This document shows, piece after piece, positions 45,098-54,832 of a stretch of 64,000 nt of DNA (positions are counted from its first letter, which is position 1; the number at the start of each line of letters is the position of its first letter). The notes below the pieces were generated by a model. It saw only the letters and a program-made list of their open reading frames with translations, ran no database searches and was not told the DNA's origin. Made by a program: the position numbers and the translations under genes. The DNA comes from Alteromonas halophila (GTDB lineage Bacteria > Pseudomonadota > Gammaproteobacteria > Enterobacterales > Alteromonadaceae). Location: assembly GCF_014651815.1 (NCBI RefSeq), contig NZ_BMXP01000004.1, positions 1 to 64,000 on the forward strand. The letters run 5' to 3'.

Positions 45098-46437
45098 GAT
45101 AACTGCGCGACCGGTATCACCTGTAAGCCTGGTATCGCCTGTTTGGGCGCATTGGCTTTTGGCACTATAGCCCGTTTAAAACCGTGTTTCGCAGCCTCGA
45201 TGATCCGTTCTGTTCCGTTTGGTACCGGCCGAATTTCGCCTGCCAGCCCTACTTCACCAAACACAATAAGTTCGCGTGGCAAAGCACGGTTTCTGAAGCT
45301 GGACACCATTGCCAGCAACAACGCCAAATCGGCGCTGGTCTCTGCCACCTTAACGCCGCCCACCACATTGACAAATACGTCCTGATCATTCATCTGCACA
45401 TTGCCATGGCGATGCAATACCGCCAGCAACATAGCCAGCCGGTTCTGCTCGAGGCCAACGGCAATACGCCGGGGATTGGACATCTGTGAATAGTCGACCA
45501 ACGCCTGAATTTCAACCAGCAGCGGACGAGTTCCTTCCCAAATCACCATCACACTGGAGCCCGGAGATTGCTGTTCGCCGCGGCTTAAGAAAATGGCTGA
45601 TGGGTTACTGACTTCTTTCAGGCCTTTTTCAGTCATCGCGAAAACACCCAGTTCATTGACCGCCCCAAACCGGTTTTTCTGACTACGCAAGGTGCGATAC
45701 CGGCTGTCGCTTTCGCCTTCCAGCATCATTGAACTGTCAATACAGTGTTCCAGCACTTTTGGCCCGGCCAGATTGCCCTCTTTGGTCACATGCCCCACGA
45801 TAAACATGGCAATATGCTGCTGCTTGGCAAAGCGGGTGAGATACGCAGCGCTTTCCCTGACCTGAGAAACGCTGCCTGGCGCCGACTGCACGTCGGCCAC
45901 GTGCATCACCTGAATGGAATCAATGACCATTATTTTTGGCTTGTTGCTTAGTGCCAGGTTGCAGATGCTTTCCACATTGGTCTCTGCCAGCATCATCAGC
46001 TTATCGTCCGGCAGTCCCAGCCGGCTGGCGCGCAATGCTACCTGCTGCAATGACTCCTCACCTGTGACATATAAAGCCGCAGAGGATTTTGCCATTTCAC
46101 ACATGACCTGCAGCAGTAACGTACTTTTACCTGCACCAGGAGAACCGCCAATCAGCATGGCTGCGCCCGGCACAATACCGCCACCAAGGACCCTGTCTAA
46201 CTCTTTAAACCCCGAGCTAAAACGAGGCAGCGCTTGCAGATCAATGCTATCGAGTCGTTCAATTTTGGCCTGCGTCTGCCCGGCATAACCACTGGTAGCT
46301 CTGCCCGGTGTAGTTGCCGGTGAGACAACGAATTCGGAGATGGTATTCCATGCCTTACACTCACCGCACTGCCCCTGCCAGCGTGGGAACTCGGCACCGC
46401 AGTCAGAACAGACATAAGCAGTTTTGCGTTTTGCCAT
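45073..46437 (-). CDS. radA: DNA repair protein RadA
   Basis: 454 aa. DnaB-like hexameric motor that promotes branch migration in recombination. The N-terminal zinc finger is CSDCGAEF...CGEC, Walker A is GGSPGAGKST, the RadA signature is KNRFGAVNELG, and the C-terminal Lon-like domain includes VNVVGGVKVAETSADLALLLA. The gene is separated from serB here; in E. coli the order is serB-radA. It ends inside the PilZ gene on the other strand. Confidence 0.95.
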   Translation of the reverse strand: MAKRKTAYVCSDCGAEFPRWQGQCGECKAWNTISEFVVSPATTPGRATSGYAGQTQAKIERLDSIDLQALPRFSSGFKELDRVLGGGIVPGAAMLIGGSPGAGKSTLLLQVMCEMAKSSAALYVTGEESLQQVALRASRLGLPDDKLMMLAETNVESICNLALSNKPKIMVIDSIQVMHVADVQSAPGSVSQVRESAAYLTRFAKQQHIAMFIVGHVTKEGNLAGPKVLEHCIDSSMMLEGESDSRYRTLRSQKNRFGAVNELGVFAMTEKGLKEVSNPSAIFLSRGEQQSPGSSVMVIWEGTRPLLVEIQALVDYSQMSNPRRIAVGLEQNRLAMLLAVLHRHGNVQMNDQDVFVNVVGGVKVAETSADLALLLAMVSSFRNRALPRELIVFGEVGLAGEIRPVPNGTERIIEAAKHGFKRAIVPKANAPKQAIPGLQVIPVAQLSQALDALE

Positions 46438-46614
46438 AACTTCGATGTATCTTTAGCTGAAAACCGGGTATTCTACCTTTCGCGACGCCATAATGCACTG
46501 TACGAATGCCCTGTTCGCAAAGAAGGTATGAGTGGCAACGGCATCCTTCTTTGTCATGGAAGTTAGGATGCTGCCGATAGAAAATAACTACATTGACACG
46601 GTGATGTTGTTTAC

Positions 46615-49143
46615 ATGAGTCAAGACCTGCAGCAATACGCTGACATCATTGAGCAGCTAAAGCCAATGGTGAATGAACCTGAATTTAATCAGATCCTTTC
46701 CCAGGTGGCCGGTGACCTGCCCAGAGAAAAACGTTTCCTCATAAAAATGGAGGTCAAGCGCCTGGCCAAGCCCTGCATGCGCTCGGTGGATCTGCGCGGA
46801 CAGGTTGATGGTGAATGCCGCCTGTATGAGTACAACGGTATCAAGCATTACCTCGACGATATTGCTATTGATGTGTTCGAACAACAGGTAAGAACATTCG
46901 GGCACTATAGCTTTGGTGTCTATGAAGCCGTCCAGAATACCGAAAATAATTATCGTGTTATTCGCCGTAAAACCGAAAATAATGAGCTGGTTGCTGAACA
47001 AAGCGCAGCCTCAAAAACCACCGCATTGATGAATAAATACAATGTGCCGGTCGTCAACCTGATGCGCTACTCCCAGCGTCAGAACGAACGCATGAACTTT
47101 GCCGTGGCGGTCGAGCTCTCCAGTGAAAGTAACCCGTCCATCCGCGGGATCAGCGTAAATGTGTCAACGGAAGGGATACAGGTCAAACTAAGCCGGGAGT
47201 CACTGCTTAAGAACAATGACCGGGTGTCAGTTCATTTCAGGGGGCTGGAAGAAGAGTTTGCCCTGGACAAAAAAAATGGCATTGCCTACACCGTTGTCAA
47301 TATTAGCCGCAAGAAGGATATTCAGTACGTCGCACTGCGACGCGCGAAAGAGTATCCCAACGCCTCCTTTGATCAGTTTCTGGAGAACTTTATACACGGC
47401 AATAAACGCCGCTATAAAGTGAACATGACCAACACCATTGACGCCATCATAAATAAGTCATGTGAACAATATTTTTCCCCCCGCAGCCCGACGCTTCCGG
47501 TCTTTGTCGATGTAGTGGATACCGTTATGACGCCGCGCTTTGCGATGGTGAATGAGGTAAACCGGGAAATTGTTAACTACTGGCGGGATGAAGAAAACAA
47601 CTGCCGCCTTGGCTATCTGCTTAATAAAGACAGGCTAAACCAGTTAGCAACAAAACCCGCAGCACAGCGAGAGCTGTATCTGTTCAGCTTTACCCACGTG
47701 CAAAACGAAAAAGTTTACTTTTATTCTGCCTCTCTGGATGAACTTAATAAAAAAGATGTGCTTAGGCAGGTATTCTTCGGGTTTGGCGCACGCAAAGTCA
47801 GTTGGCGTGTATTTAAACTGACTATGATCGATATGTCGCCGGATCAGGCCCATGCACCGCTATCTATACCCGATAGTGTCGGCACTAAAATTAAGCGACA
47901 AAATAATCCGCCTGCTCCCCGGCTGATGGCGAAGCTGAAAAACTTACGCGTACTGCTGCACCTGACAGATATAACTTCCATCGGTGGGCAGCACACGTAC
48001 AGCCAGCTAAAGTTTAATCGTGAAAGTGTTAACCACCTGCGGGTATTTGGTCACCCCAGGAACCGCCCCTCCAGAGAAGTAAAAAACGTCCTCTATAAAT
48101 TTGAGGAACAGCGGCTTGAATCCCGTTATCAGTTGCGCTCGGTGATCGAACTGAAAGCATACGGCAAGGATGTCACCTACAAAGGAATTAGCGAAGATAT
48201 TTCCGTTCACGGCCTGCGTATTGAGCTGAATCAGGACTTTAGCCACGATGTGGATAATCAGGTTGAGGTAGGTTTTCCGAAGCTTCAGGAGCTGACCACC
48301 AAACATAATGTTATGGCTCTGCAGTACAATGTCGTGCATTACAACGAGCAAAAAAATATCCTGCATCTGAAGGCCGTCGAGGGTGAGCCCGGTCAGAGTG
48401 CCCGGCACTTTTTTGATGATCTGATCAAACACAACCGGCAGTCACTCAAATCCTATCCGGACGAAGAAGAAACACCGGGTCTGGGGCAGGCATTGAGGGT
48501 GATCAATGCGCGTAACTCGACCTCACTGTCCTTCGTACTGAGCAAAGATGGTGTGCGCTATGTTCCTCAGGTTGCGATTATTGGTAAACAGGATGAAAGG
48601 GTTACCCGCCTGGCATCACATTTTGCCGATCAGGATCAGGTAAACCTGGAGTTTATGTTCCGCGACCGCAAACTGGATACACCTTTTGTGCAGCACGGGG
48701 TCAAACAGGTTAAAGTCGAAAATATGCCAATCCGGCAGGAATTGTTTGTGGCCTTTGATCCGTCATTAAATGAAAAACGCACCGCCATTATTCCGCGCTT
48801 TACCCACCGCTTTTCATCCGACGAACAGCGTAAAAGCTTTATTCGCGAAGCGCTGACCCGGGGTCAGTTTGTTGCACTGCATGTCATGCTGACAACAACC
48901 GGTAAGCCCGACCTGGAAATGCTTCAGTCAGAAATTAATTACGTCAGTGTGTATGCCATTCACCGGGCTAAAGAGCTGGAAGAAAAGCTTTGGAGTATCG
49001 CCGCCTGTGCTCATCTTGTGGATGTCACCGATGAGGTGATGACCCGGTATAATTTCGACGCGGCTGAAATCCGCAAAAACCGCGAGGCCATCACGCAGCG
49101 GCAGATCCCACAGACCGGGATTGAATCGCTGCTTCAGGCCTGA
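46615..49143 (+). CDS. Large double-PilZ-domain protein
   Basis: 842 aa, soluble. The first PilZ domain starts RQNER (155-159) with NVSTEGIQV (about 182-190). The second has RLESRYQLR (about residue 500) with DISVHGLRIEL. The Arg-x3-Arg pair is clear in the first copy and shifted in the second (R-x3-R within RLESR). N-terminal and C-terminal regions of ~150 and ~250 residues have no recognised domain. Such proteins occur in Alteromonas, Shewanella and Vibrio and are presumed c-di-GMP receptors. It lies between radA and serB and overlaps serB's end by 10 bp. Confidence 0.85.
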   Translation: MSQDLQQYADIIEQLKPMVNEPEFNQILSQVAGDLPREKRFLIKMEVKRLAKPCMRSVDLRGQVDGECRLYEYNGIKHYLDDIAIDVFEQQVRTFGHYSFGVYEAVQNTENNYRVIRRKTENNELVAEQSAASKTTALMNKYNVPVVNLMRYSQRQNERMNFAVAVELSSESNPSIRGISVNVSTEGIQVKLSRESLLKNNDRVSVHFRGLEEEFALDKKNGIAYTVVNISRKKDIQYVALRRAKEYPNASFDQFLENFIHGNKRRYKVNMTNTIDAIINKSCEQYFSPRSPTLPVFVDVVDTVMTPRFAMVNEVNREIVNYWRDEENNCRLGYLLNKDRLNQLATKPAAQRELYLFSFTHVQNEKVYFYSASLDELNKKDVLRQVFFGFGARKVSWRVFKLTMIDMSPDQAHAPLSIPDSVGTKIKRQNNPPAPRLMAKLKNLRVLLHLTDITSIGGQHTYSQLKFNRESVNHLRVFGHPRNRPSREVKNVLYKFEEQRLESRYQLRSVIELKAYGKDVTYKGISEDISVHGLRIELNQDFSHDVDNQVEVGFPKLQELTTKHNVMALQYNVVHYNEQKNILHLKAVEGEPGQSARHFFDDLIKHNRQSLKSYPDEEETPGLGQALRVINARNSTSLSFVLSKDGVRYVPQVAIIGKQDERVTRLASHFADQDQVNLEFMFRDRKLDTPFVQHGVKQVKVENMPIRQELFVAFDPSLNEKRTAIIPRFTHRFSSDEQRKSFIREALTRGQFVALHVMLTTTGKPDLEMLQSEINYVSVYAIHRAKELEEKLWSIAACAHLVDVTDEVMTRYNFDAAEIRKNREAITQRQIPQTGIESLLQA

Positions 49144-50144
49144 AGTAAATAGAGCAGCGTGTGCAGGCCGCCGTAGCGAATGGCGACCTCTGCCTGTTCA
49201 ACGACAGCCGGTTTAGCATGACAGGCTACCCCTAATCCAGCGACGTCCATCATCGCCAGATCATTCGCACCGTCGCCCATCGCAATCGTCTGCGATATGT
49301 CAATCTGCCACTTCTGACTAAGCGCGATCACCGTCTGTGCCTTTTTGCCAGCGTCGACAATCTCACCGGTTACCTTACCGGTCAGCATTCCGTCTTGCAC
49401 CGCCAGTACATTTGAGAAGGCTGCATCAAGCCCAAGGCGTTGCGCCAGATAATCGGCAAAATAGGTAAAACCGCCTGACGCAACCGCCACTTTCCATTGA
49501 TACTGCTTCAGCATTTGTACCAGTAAGGCGGCACCGGGCATCAGTGGAATGGCGTCTCTAATCTGTGCCAGCTGCGCCTCAGCAATGCCTTCCAGACACG
49601 CCACGCGGGTCATTAAGCTTTCTTTAAAGTCGAGTTCGCCGCGCATGGCCTGACGTGTAACTGCCGCAACTTTGTCACCCACATCACCAAGGCGTGCAAT
49701 TTCATCAATACACTCCATTTGTATGAGGGTACTGTCCATGTCCATCACCAGCAGGCCCGGCGTGCTCAGTGACGGTTGCTGAACCTGCAGCGCGAGCTCT
49801 ACCTGATATCGCTCAGCCACCTCATGCAGACCTGCCCGCGCCGCCTGCATATCAGCAACACTCACCTGTACGCACACCACCCCGTCTCCGAACCTGGCGT
49901 GCAACCCGTGGCAGGTGACGGCATGTCCGGTCAGGACCGGTGCGCAGTCCGCCAGGATTTGCTCAACCAGCTTTAAATTCAGCGCCGGTGCAATAAGGGT
50001 GAGCACCGCGTCAGTGTCTGGCTGCGTTGACGAAGATTGCCAGACGTTTCTGACTGGCAGGTAGGTTTTTTCCTGGTTTTGCAGAAACTGCGTTAAAAAT
50101 GCAGCACTATTGCGTTCTGACGGGGTTAACTGAGTCTGATTCAC
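49134..50144 (-). CDS. serB: Phosphoserine phosphatase
   Basis: 336 aa. Last step of serine synthesis. HAD-type motifs: DMDSTLIQMECIDEIA (nucleophile Asp), ASGGFTYF, and GDGANDLAMM. The N-terminal ~120 residues are an ACT-like regulatory domain as in E. coli SerB. Divergent from smp, the conserved arrangement. Confidence 0.95.
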   Translation of the reverse strand: MNQTQLTPSERNSAAFLTQFLQNQEKTYLPVRNVWQSSSTQPDTDAVLTLIAPALNLKLVEQILADCAPVLTGHAVTCHGLHARFGDGVVCVQVSVADMQAARAGLHEVAERYQVELALQVQQPSLSTPGLLVMDMDSTLIQMECIDEIARLGDVGDKVAAVTRQAMRGELDFKESLMTRVACLEGIAEAQLAQIRDAIPLMPGAALLVQMLKQYQWKVAVASGGFTYFADYLAQRLGLDAAFSNVLAVQDGMLTGKVTGEIVDAGKKAQTVIALSQKWQIDISQTIAMGDGANDLAMMDVAGLGVACHAKPAVVEQAEVAIRYGGLHTLLYLLQA

Positions 50145-50275
50145 AAGCGGTAACAGGTCATTGAGGATAGCGCAATCCTACCGAAACTGGCGCGGAAGCG
50201 AAATAAAACTTGGCAAGTTTTTCGTATTATTCTAGTGTACAGATATGAACGATTCACGATTTTCCCGCGCATACC

Positions 50276-50899
50276 GTGGAGGATAAGCAAGCCTCCGCAG
50301 GACTTTCACGCCGGCAGCTACAGCTACGTAAAGTCCACACCCGTTTTACTGTCGTAAAACGTATTGTTCATGTGTTTGTCATCAGTGGCGCACTGGCACT
50401 GGCTGTCGCTCTTATCTTATCGCTGAATGAATATCAGACGCAGTGGCACCGTATGCATTTACACCAGCCTGGCGCAACGCTAAGCCAGCAGTATGCGCAG
50501 TTGCTGCGTCCGGCCACGACAGCGCGGGATATCTCCGAACTGGCAACGCTGCTGGCCGTGTTAAAACTAGAGCCCGCTGTATTGAGTGTTACCGTTTATG
50601 ATCAGGATGGCAGGAAACTGGCCAGCACGGACGGCGCACAACCACTGGTGAGCGAAAGCATGCTGCGCGCCTCACCCGTAACCTACTTAAAGCGTATCCG
50701 CAGCCAGTCGGGCCAGGAAGTTGGCTATGTGCAGTTATTGTTCGACCGGGAACTGGTGCTGTCAGAACCAGCAACACTTAACCAGCAACTGTACAAACTC
50801 ATCGCAGCCGGGGTATTGCTGGCCATGCTGTTTGCGACGTATTTTACCCGCGGCATCTACAAAAGCCGGCGCTGGCTGGTGCGCAGGCTTTATTCCTGA
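50276..50899 (+). CDS. smp: Smp/YtjB family membrane protein
   Basis: 207 aa. Two membrane helices (VFVISGALALAVALIL near residues 32-50 and LIAAGVLLAMLFATYF near 172-190) flank a periplasmic sensor-like domain with VTVYDQDGRKLAST and VGYVQLLFDREL. Position next to serB and the layout match E. coli YtjB/Smp; function is unknown. GTG 50276 is the only reasonable start in frame, with no typical ribosome site. A short 13-codon frame at 50245-50286 overlaps it and ends in GGAGGATAA, possibly giving translational coupling. The end overlaps tatD by 10 bp. Confidence 0.82.
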   Translation: MEDKQASAGLSRRQLQLRKVHTRFTVVKRIVHVFVISGALALAVALILSLNEYQTQWHRMHLHQPGATLSQQYAQLLRPATTARDISELATLLAVLKLEPAVLSVTVYDQDGRKLASTDGAQPLVSESMLRASPVTYLKRIRSQSGQEVGYVQLLFDRELVLSEPATLNQQLYKLIAAGVLLAMLFATYFTRGIYKSRRWLVRRLYS

Positions 50900-51672
50900 G
50901 ACCGGCGTTGAAACTGGGAATAATAGGTGTCTGTGGTACGCGCAATGATACTTTGCGCATCCTTCTCAAAGAGGCGGGCAAGAATGATAACCACGTCTCT
51001 CAGATAGGCTGGCGAGTTCCGCTGTCCCTGACGCCCTGACATGGGCATATCGGGCGCATCCGTCTCCAGTATGAGATGTTCCAGTCCTGTCGATTTAATG
51101 GCTTCACGTGTCTTGCTGCCCCGCGGGTAGGTCACCGTGCCCCCAATGCCCAACAGGAAACCCTGGTCGGTATATTGCCGGGCAATCTGTGCATTCCCGG
51201 AGAAAGCATGAATGACCCCACCTCTGTTAAATCCGGTGTCTTTTAATGCTTTGTGCAACAGGTGGTGTGTTTTGCGGTGGTGCAAAATAACCGGTAGCGC
51301 GGCCTCCTGGGCAAGATGTAGCTGATATTCAAGCACCTGCTGCTGCGTATCCATTGGAATATCTACGACCCCGTCCAGCCCCATTTCCCCGACCGCAACC
51401 GTTGAGGCATGCGACGATGCAAGCTGCGATTCGAGTGCCCGCAACTGTGCTTTGTTATCATCCATGCTGGGGCTAAGAAAGTAGGGGTGAAGTCCGTAGG
51501 CAATATCGATATCCGGATTGGCACTTGCCAGCGTGTGCTGACGCTGCCAGCCCGGCACTGTCGTGCCGGGGATAAGAAACCGGGTTACGCCTGCCTTTCG
51601 GCTGTCAGCAAGCACCGAGTCTATGTCTTGTGCAAATGCATTAAGATCGAGATGGCAATGGCTGTCAATCAT
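50890..51672 (-). CDS. TatD family metal-dependent hydrolase
   Basis: 260 aa. Metallo-dependent hydrolase (DNase/deoxyribonuclease type). Motifs: DSHCHLD at the N-terminus, GEMGLDG, HHRKTHHLL, HAFSGN and ETDAPDMP. Closest in pattern to YjjV, which in E. coli lies near this region. Two bases separate it from pdxH on the same strand. Confidence 0.88.
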   Translation of the reverse strand: MIDSHCHLDLNAFAQDIDSVLADSRKAGVTRFLIPGTTVPGWQRQHTLASANPDIDIAYGLHPYFLSPSMDDNKAQLRALESQLASSHASTVAVGEMGLDGVVDIPMDTQQQVLEYQLHLAQEAALPVILHHRKTHHLLHKALKDTGFNRGGVIHAFSGNAQIARQYTDQGFLLGIGGTVTYPRGSKTREAIKSTGLEHLILETDAPDMPMSGRQGQRNSPAYLRDVVIILARLFEKDAQSIIARTTDTYYSQFQRRSQE

Positions 51673-51674
51673 AA

Positions 51675-52313
51675 CTAGGGCATAAGACGCTGAGTGTCCC
51701 AGTCACCGTCATCATTGCGGTTGTACTCAAAGCGGTCATGCAGACGGTCTTCGCCACCCTGCCAGAATTCAATCTGGTGAGGCACAATGCGAAAGCCACC
51801 CCAAAAGTCGGGCACCGGCAGCGCCTTGTTCGCAAACTTTTGTTTTAGCTGACTAAACTGTGTCATAAGTGCTGCTTTTGCGGACAACGGCTGACTTTGC
51901 CTGGACGCATAGGCCGCAAGCTGACTGTCTTTGGGACGGGAGAAAAAGTACTCGGCATTCTCTTTCAGTGACAGGCGCTGCGCAATGCCGCATACACGAA
52001 CCTGTCGCTCCATAAAAAACCACGGGAAATGACAGGACACTCGTGGATTATCAGCGAGCTCTCTGGCTTTACGGCTGCCCAGATTAGTGAAAAATACAAA
52101 CCCGTCATGGCTGACCTGTTTAAGCAGCACAATACGTTGTGAAGGCTGACCATTTTCATCAACGGTGGCAACGGTCATCGCGGTGGGATCAGGGATTTGC
52201 GCATCAATCGCGTCCTGTAGCCAGCGTTCAAACAAGTCGACCGGATGCGACGTCAGGTCTTCGTCGGTCAGGGTGCCGTTGGAATACTGTCTGCGCATAT
52301 CAGATATTGCCAC
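51675..52313 (-). CDS. pdxH: Pyridoxamine/pyridoxine 5'-phosphate oxidase
   Basis: 212 aa. FMN enzyme that makes pyridoxal 5'-phosphate, the cofactor of GlyA above. Typical motifs: TVDENGQPSQRIVLLKQV, FFTNLGSRKARELADNPR and the C-terminal WGGFRIVPHQIEFWQGGEDRLHDRF. Confidence 0.95.
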   Translation of the reverse strand: MAISDMRRQYSNGTLTDEDLTSHPVDLFERWLQDAIDAQIPDPTAMTVATVDENGQPSQRIVLLKQVSHDGFVFFTNLGSRKARELADNPRVSCHFPWFFMERQVRVCGIAQRLSLKENAEYFFSRPKDSQLAAYASRQSQPLSAKAALMTQFSQLKQKFANKALPVPDFWGGFRIVPHQIEFWQGGEDRLHDRFEYNRNDDGDWDTQRLMP

Positions 52314-52336
52314 GTTAACGTCTCCTGCTTTAAGGG

Positions 52337-53254
52337 TTACTGGTTTTGATCATCCCCGTAGCCCAGTGAACGTAAGGCACGCTCATCATCGGCCCATCCC
52401 TGTTTCACTTTTACCCACAGTTCCAGAAATACACGGTTATCAAACAGGTTTTCCATATCTTTGCGGGCCTGCTCACCAATGGTTTTTAAGTGTTTACCAC
52501 CCTTACCGATCACCATACGTTTTTGTGACTCCCGTTCGACCAGAATCAGACCACTAATGCGGTAAACGCCGTTGTCACCCAGCTTAAACTGCTCAATTTC
52601 AACGGTGGTCGAGTAAGGTAATTCATCACCGGTAAAACGCATGAGTTTTTCACGAATGATCTCAGCTGCCATAAAGCGGCTTGAACGGTCAGTGATATAG
52701 TCTTCCGGATAATAGAACTCGCTGTCCGGAAGGCTGGCAAATACCAGTTCGCGCAGCTCATCCACCATTTTCCCCTTACGCGCACTGACCGGCACAATAT
52801 GCGCAAAGTTATGTTTTTCAGAGAGCTGCTGCAAATGCAGCATCAGCGCTTCTTTATCCTCAACCTTATCAACTTTGTTGACCACCAGGTAGCAGGGCAA
52901 TCCTGACGCCTGAATTTTATCCAGAACATGCTGATCATCGTCTTGCCAGCGGGTACCTTCGACCACGAACAATACAACGCCCACGTCGGCCAGTGTGGTG
53001 GTAGCCGCCCGGTTCATATAGCGGTTGATGGCACGCTTTTCTTCCTGATGCAGGCCCGGGGTGTCAACGTAAATGGCCTGACGGTTATCCTGCGTATCGA
53101 TGCCCAGGATCCGGTGTCGTGTGGTCTGAGGCTTTCGGGATGTAATGCTGACTTTTTGTCCGAGCAGCCGGTTAAGCAGGGTCGACTTACCCACGTTGGG
53201 CCGCCCGACTATGGCGACCAGGCCACTGTGTGTCTGTGCATCGTTATTTGTCAT
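52337..53254 (-). CDS. era: Ribosome-assembly GTPase Era
   Basis: 305 aa. Binds the 3' end of 16S rRNA and helps mature the 30S subunit. G motifs: [17 protein letters not shown] and SARKG. The C-terminal KH domain has [25 protein letters not shown] 53254 (MTNNDAQ) overlaps the rnc stop by 11 bp; the longer frame is rejected. Confidence 0.96.
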   Translation of the reverse strand: MTNNDAQTHSGLVAIVGRPNVGKSTLLNRLLGQKVSITSRKPQTTRHRILGIDTQDNRQAIYVDTPGLHQEEKRAINRYMNRAATTTLADVGVVLFVVEGTRWQDDDQHVLDKIQASGLPCYLVVNKVDKVEDKEALMLHLQQLSEKHNFAHIVPVSARKGKMVDELRELVFASLPDSEFYYPEDYITDRSSRFMAAEIIREKLMRFTGDELPYSTTVEIEQFKLGDNGVYRISGLILVERESQKRMVIGKGGKHLKTIGEQARKDMENLFDNRVFLELWVKVKQGWADDERALRSLGYGDDQNQ

Positions 53255-53927
53255 CCAGCATCTCCAGGGTCTTCTGTGCGGCATCCTGCTCTGCTTTACG
53301 ACGGCTACTGCCTTTGCCTTTGACCGGCTCTTTCAGTAATCCGACGTGACAGACTACTTCAAAGGTCTGATCATGATCTTTACCGGATACTGACGTCACA
53401 TCGTAGCTCGGTAACGGTAACTTTCTTGACTGCAGGAACTCCTGTAGTCGGGTCTTGTTGTCTTTTGGATGCGCATGAGGGTCGAGTTTAGCAATCCGTG
53501 ACTGCCACAGACGCTGTATAACCGCCTGCGTCACACTCAGCCCTGATTCTAAATAGATGGCACCCAGCACCGCTTCAACGGCATCTGCGAGTATCGAGCT
53601 ACGCCGGTGTCCGCCGCTTTTCAGCTCTCCCTGCCCCAGTTTAAGCAAATCGCCCATATCCGCCTCACGTGCCAGCTCCGCCAGTGTATCGCCTTTCACC
53701 AGTGTTGAGCGCATGCGCGTCAGCTTTCCTTCCGGTACGGCGGGAAACTGACGATACAGGGTATCGGCAATGACCAGGCCCAGTACCGCATCACCCAGAA
53801 ATTCCAGCCGTTCGTTATGATTTTTAGCCGCACTACGGTGGGTCAGCGCCTGCTCAAGTAAACGTGTATCCTCAAACGTATAGCCAATGGCCTTTTGCAG
53901 CGCAGCGTATTTGTCGATGCCCTGCAT
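53244..53927 (-). CDS. rnc: Ribonuclease III
   Basis: 227 aa. Cuts double-stranded RNA, including rRNA precursors. The signature [20 protein letters not shown] contains the catalytic acids, and [17 protein letters not shown] the second acidic pair. A C-terminal dsRNA-binding domain ends the protein. One base overlap with lepB. Confidence 0.96.
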   Translation of the reverse strand: MQGIDKYAALQKAIGYTFEDTRLLEQALTHRSAAKNHNERLEFLGDAVLGLVIADTLYRQFPAVPEGKLTRMRSTLVKGDTLAELAREADMGDLLKLGQGELKSGGHRRSSILADAVEAVLGAIYLESGLSVTQAVIQRLWQSRIAKLDPHAHPKDNKTRLQEFLQSRKLPLPSYDVTSVSGKDHDQTFEVVCHVGLLKEPVKGKGSSRRKAEQDAAQKTLEMLDDK

Positions 53928-54832
53928 CAGTCAATACCACCTACGCGGTCAAACCGTATGCCAGTTGGGATCCATGTTGGCAACCAGCTATCCGGCTTAC
54001 GTTCAAACTCAAAACTTATCCATATAGCCACGGCCTGCCCAACCAGGTTATCATCCGGCACAAACCCCCAGAAACGGCTGTCCCGGCTATTATCCCGGTT
54101 GTCGCCGAGCACAAAATACTGGCCTTCTGGTACTACCCATTCATTGCTGCGGGTTCCCGGCTGCGAATAATAATGCGTGGGAGGGATATCACGGAACGGA
54201 TGGCGTAAAATATCATGCTCAACGTCCCCAAGGTTCTCGGTGTAGCGCAATAACTGTGTCATTTCCTGAACATATTCGCCACGCTCAACAAAGGTGGTTG
54301 TTACCGCCTTCAGTCCGGGACATTCGCTGCGCTGCTCGTCACATTTGGGTTTAATAAAAACCTGCTTGTTTTTGTACACCACCGTGTCGCCAGGCAGGCC
54401 CACGACCCGCTTGATATAGTCGATATTGGGATCTTCAGGATATTTAAATACTGCTACATCGCCACGCTCGGGCGACCCGGTCTCAATCAGCTTTGAGCGA
54501 AACACCGGATCTTTCACGCCATAGGCATACTTTTCCACCAGAATAAAGTCACCCACTAAAAGAGTAGGCATCATCGAGCCGGAGGGGATTTGAAACGGCT
54601 CATACAGAAAAGAACGCAATACCAGCACAAAGGCAATAACCGGAAAGATTTGCTGCGCTGTATCCACAATATAGGGCACAGGCGGAGACTCCTGGAACCC
54701 CGCCCCTTCTGCCGTTGCTGCTTCCTGTAGTCTGGCTTTGCGTTTAGGCGCAAAGAGCAGGCTGTCAATAAGCCAGATTAGACCACTGGCAAAGGTCACC
54801 ACTACCAGTAACAGTGAAAAGTAGTTTGCCAT
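53927..54832 (-). CDS. lepB: Signal peptidase I
   Basis: 301 aa inner-membrane protease that removes signal peptides. Two N-terminal membrane segments, the catalytic Ser in [14 protein letters not shown], the catalytic Lys in [11 protein letters not shown], and [16 protein letters not shown]. It overlaps lepA by one base (ATG/TAA), forming the lepA-lepB-rnc-era operon. Confidence 0.96.
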   Translation of the reverse strand: MANYFSLLLVVVTFASGLIWLIDSLLFAPKRKARLQEAATAEGAGFQESPPVPYIVDTAQQIFPVIAFVLVLRSFLYEPFQIPSGSMMPTLLVGDFILVEKYAYGVKDPVFRSKLIETGSPERGDVAVFKYPEDPNIDYIKRVVGLPGDTVVYKNKQVFIKPKCDEQRSECPGLKAVTTTFVERGEYVQEMTQLLRYTENLGDVEHDILRHPFRDIPPTHYYSQPGTRSNEWVVPEGQYFVLGDNRDNSRDSRFWGFVPDDNLVGQAVAIWISFEFERKPDSWLPTWIPTGIRFDRVGGID

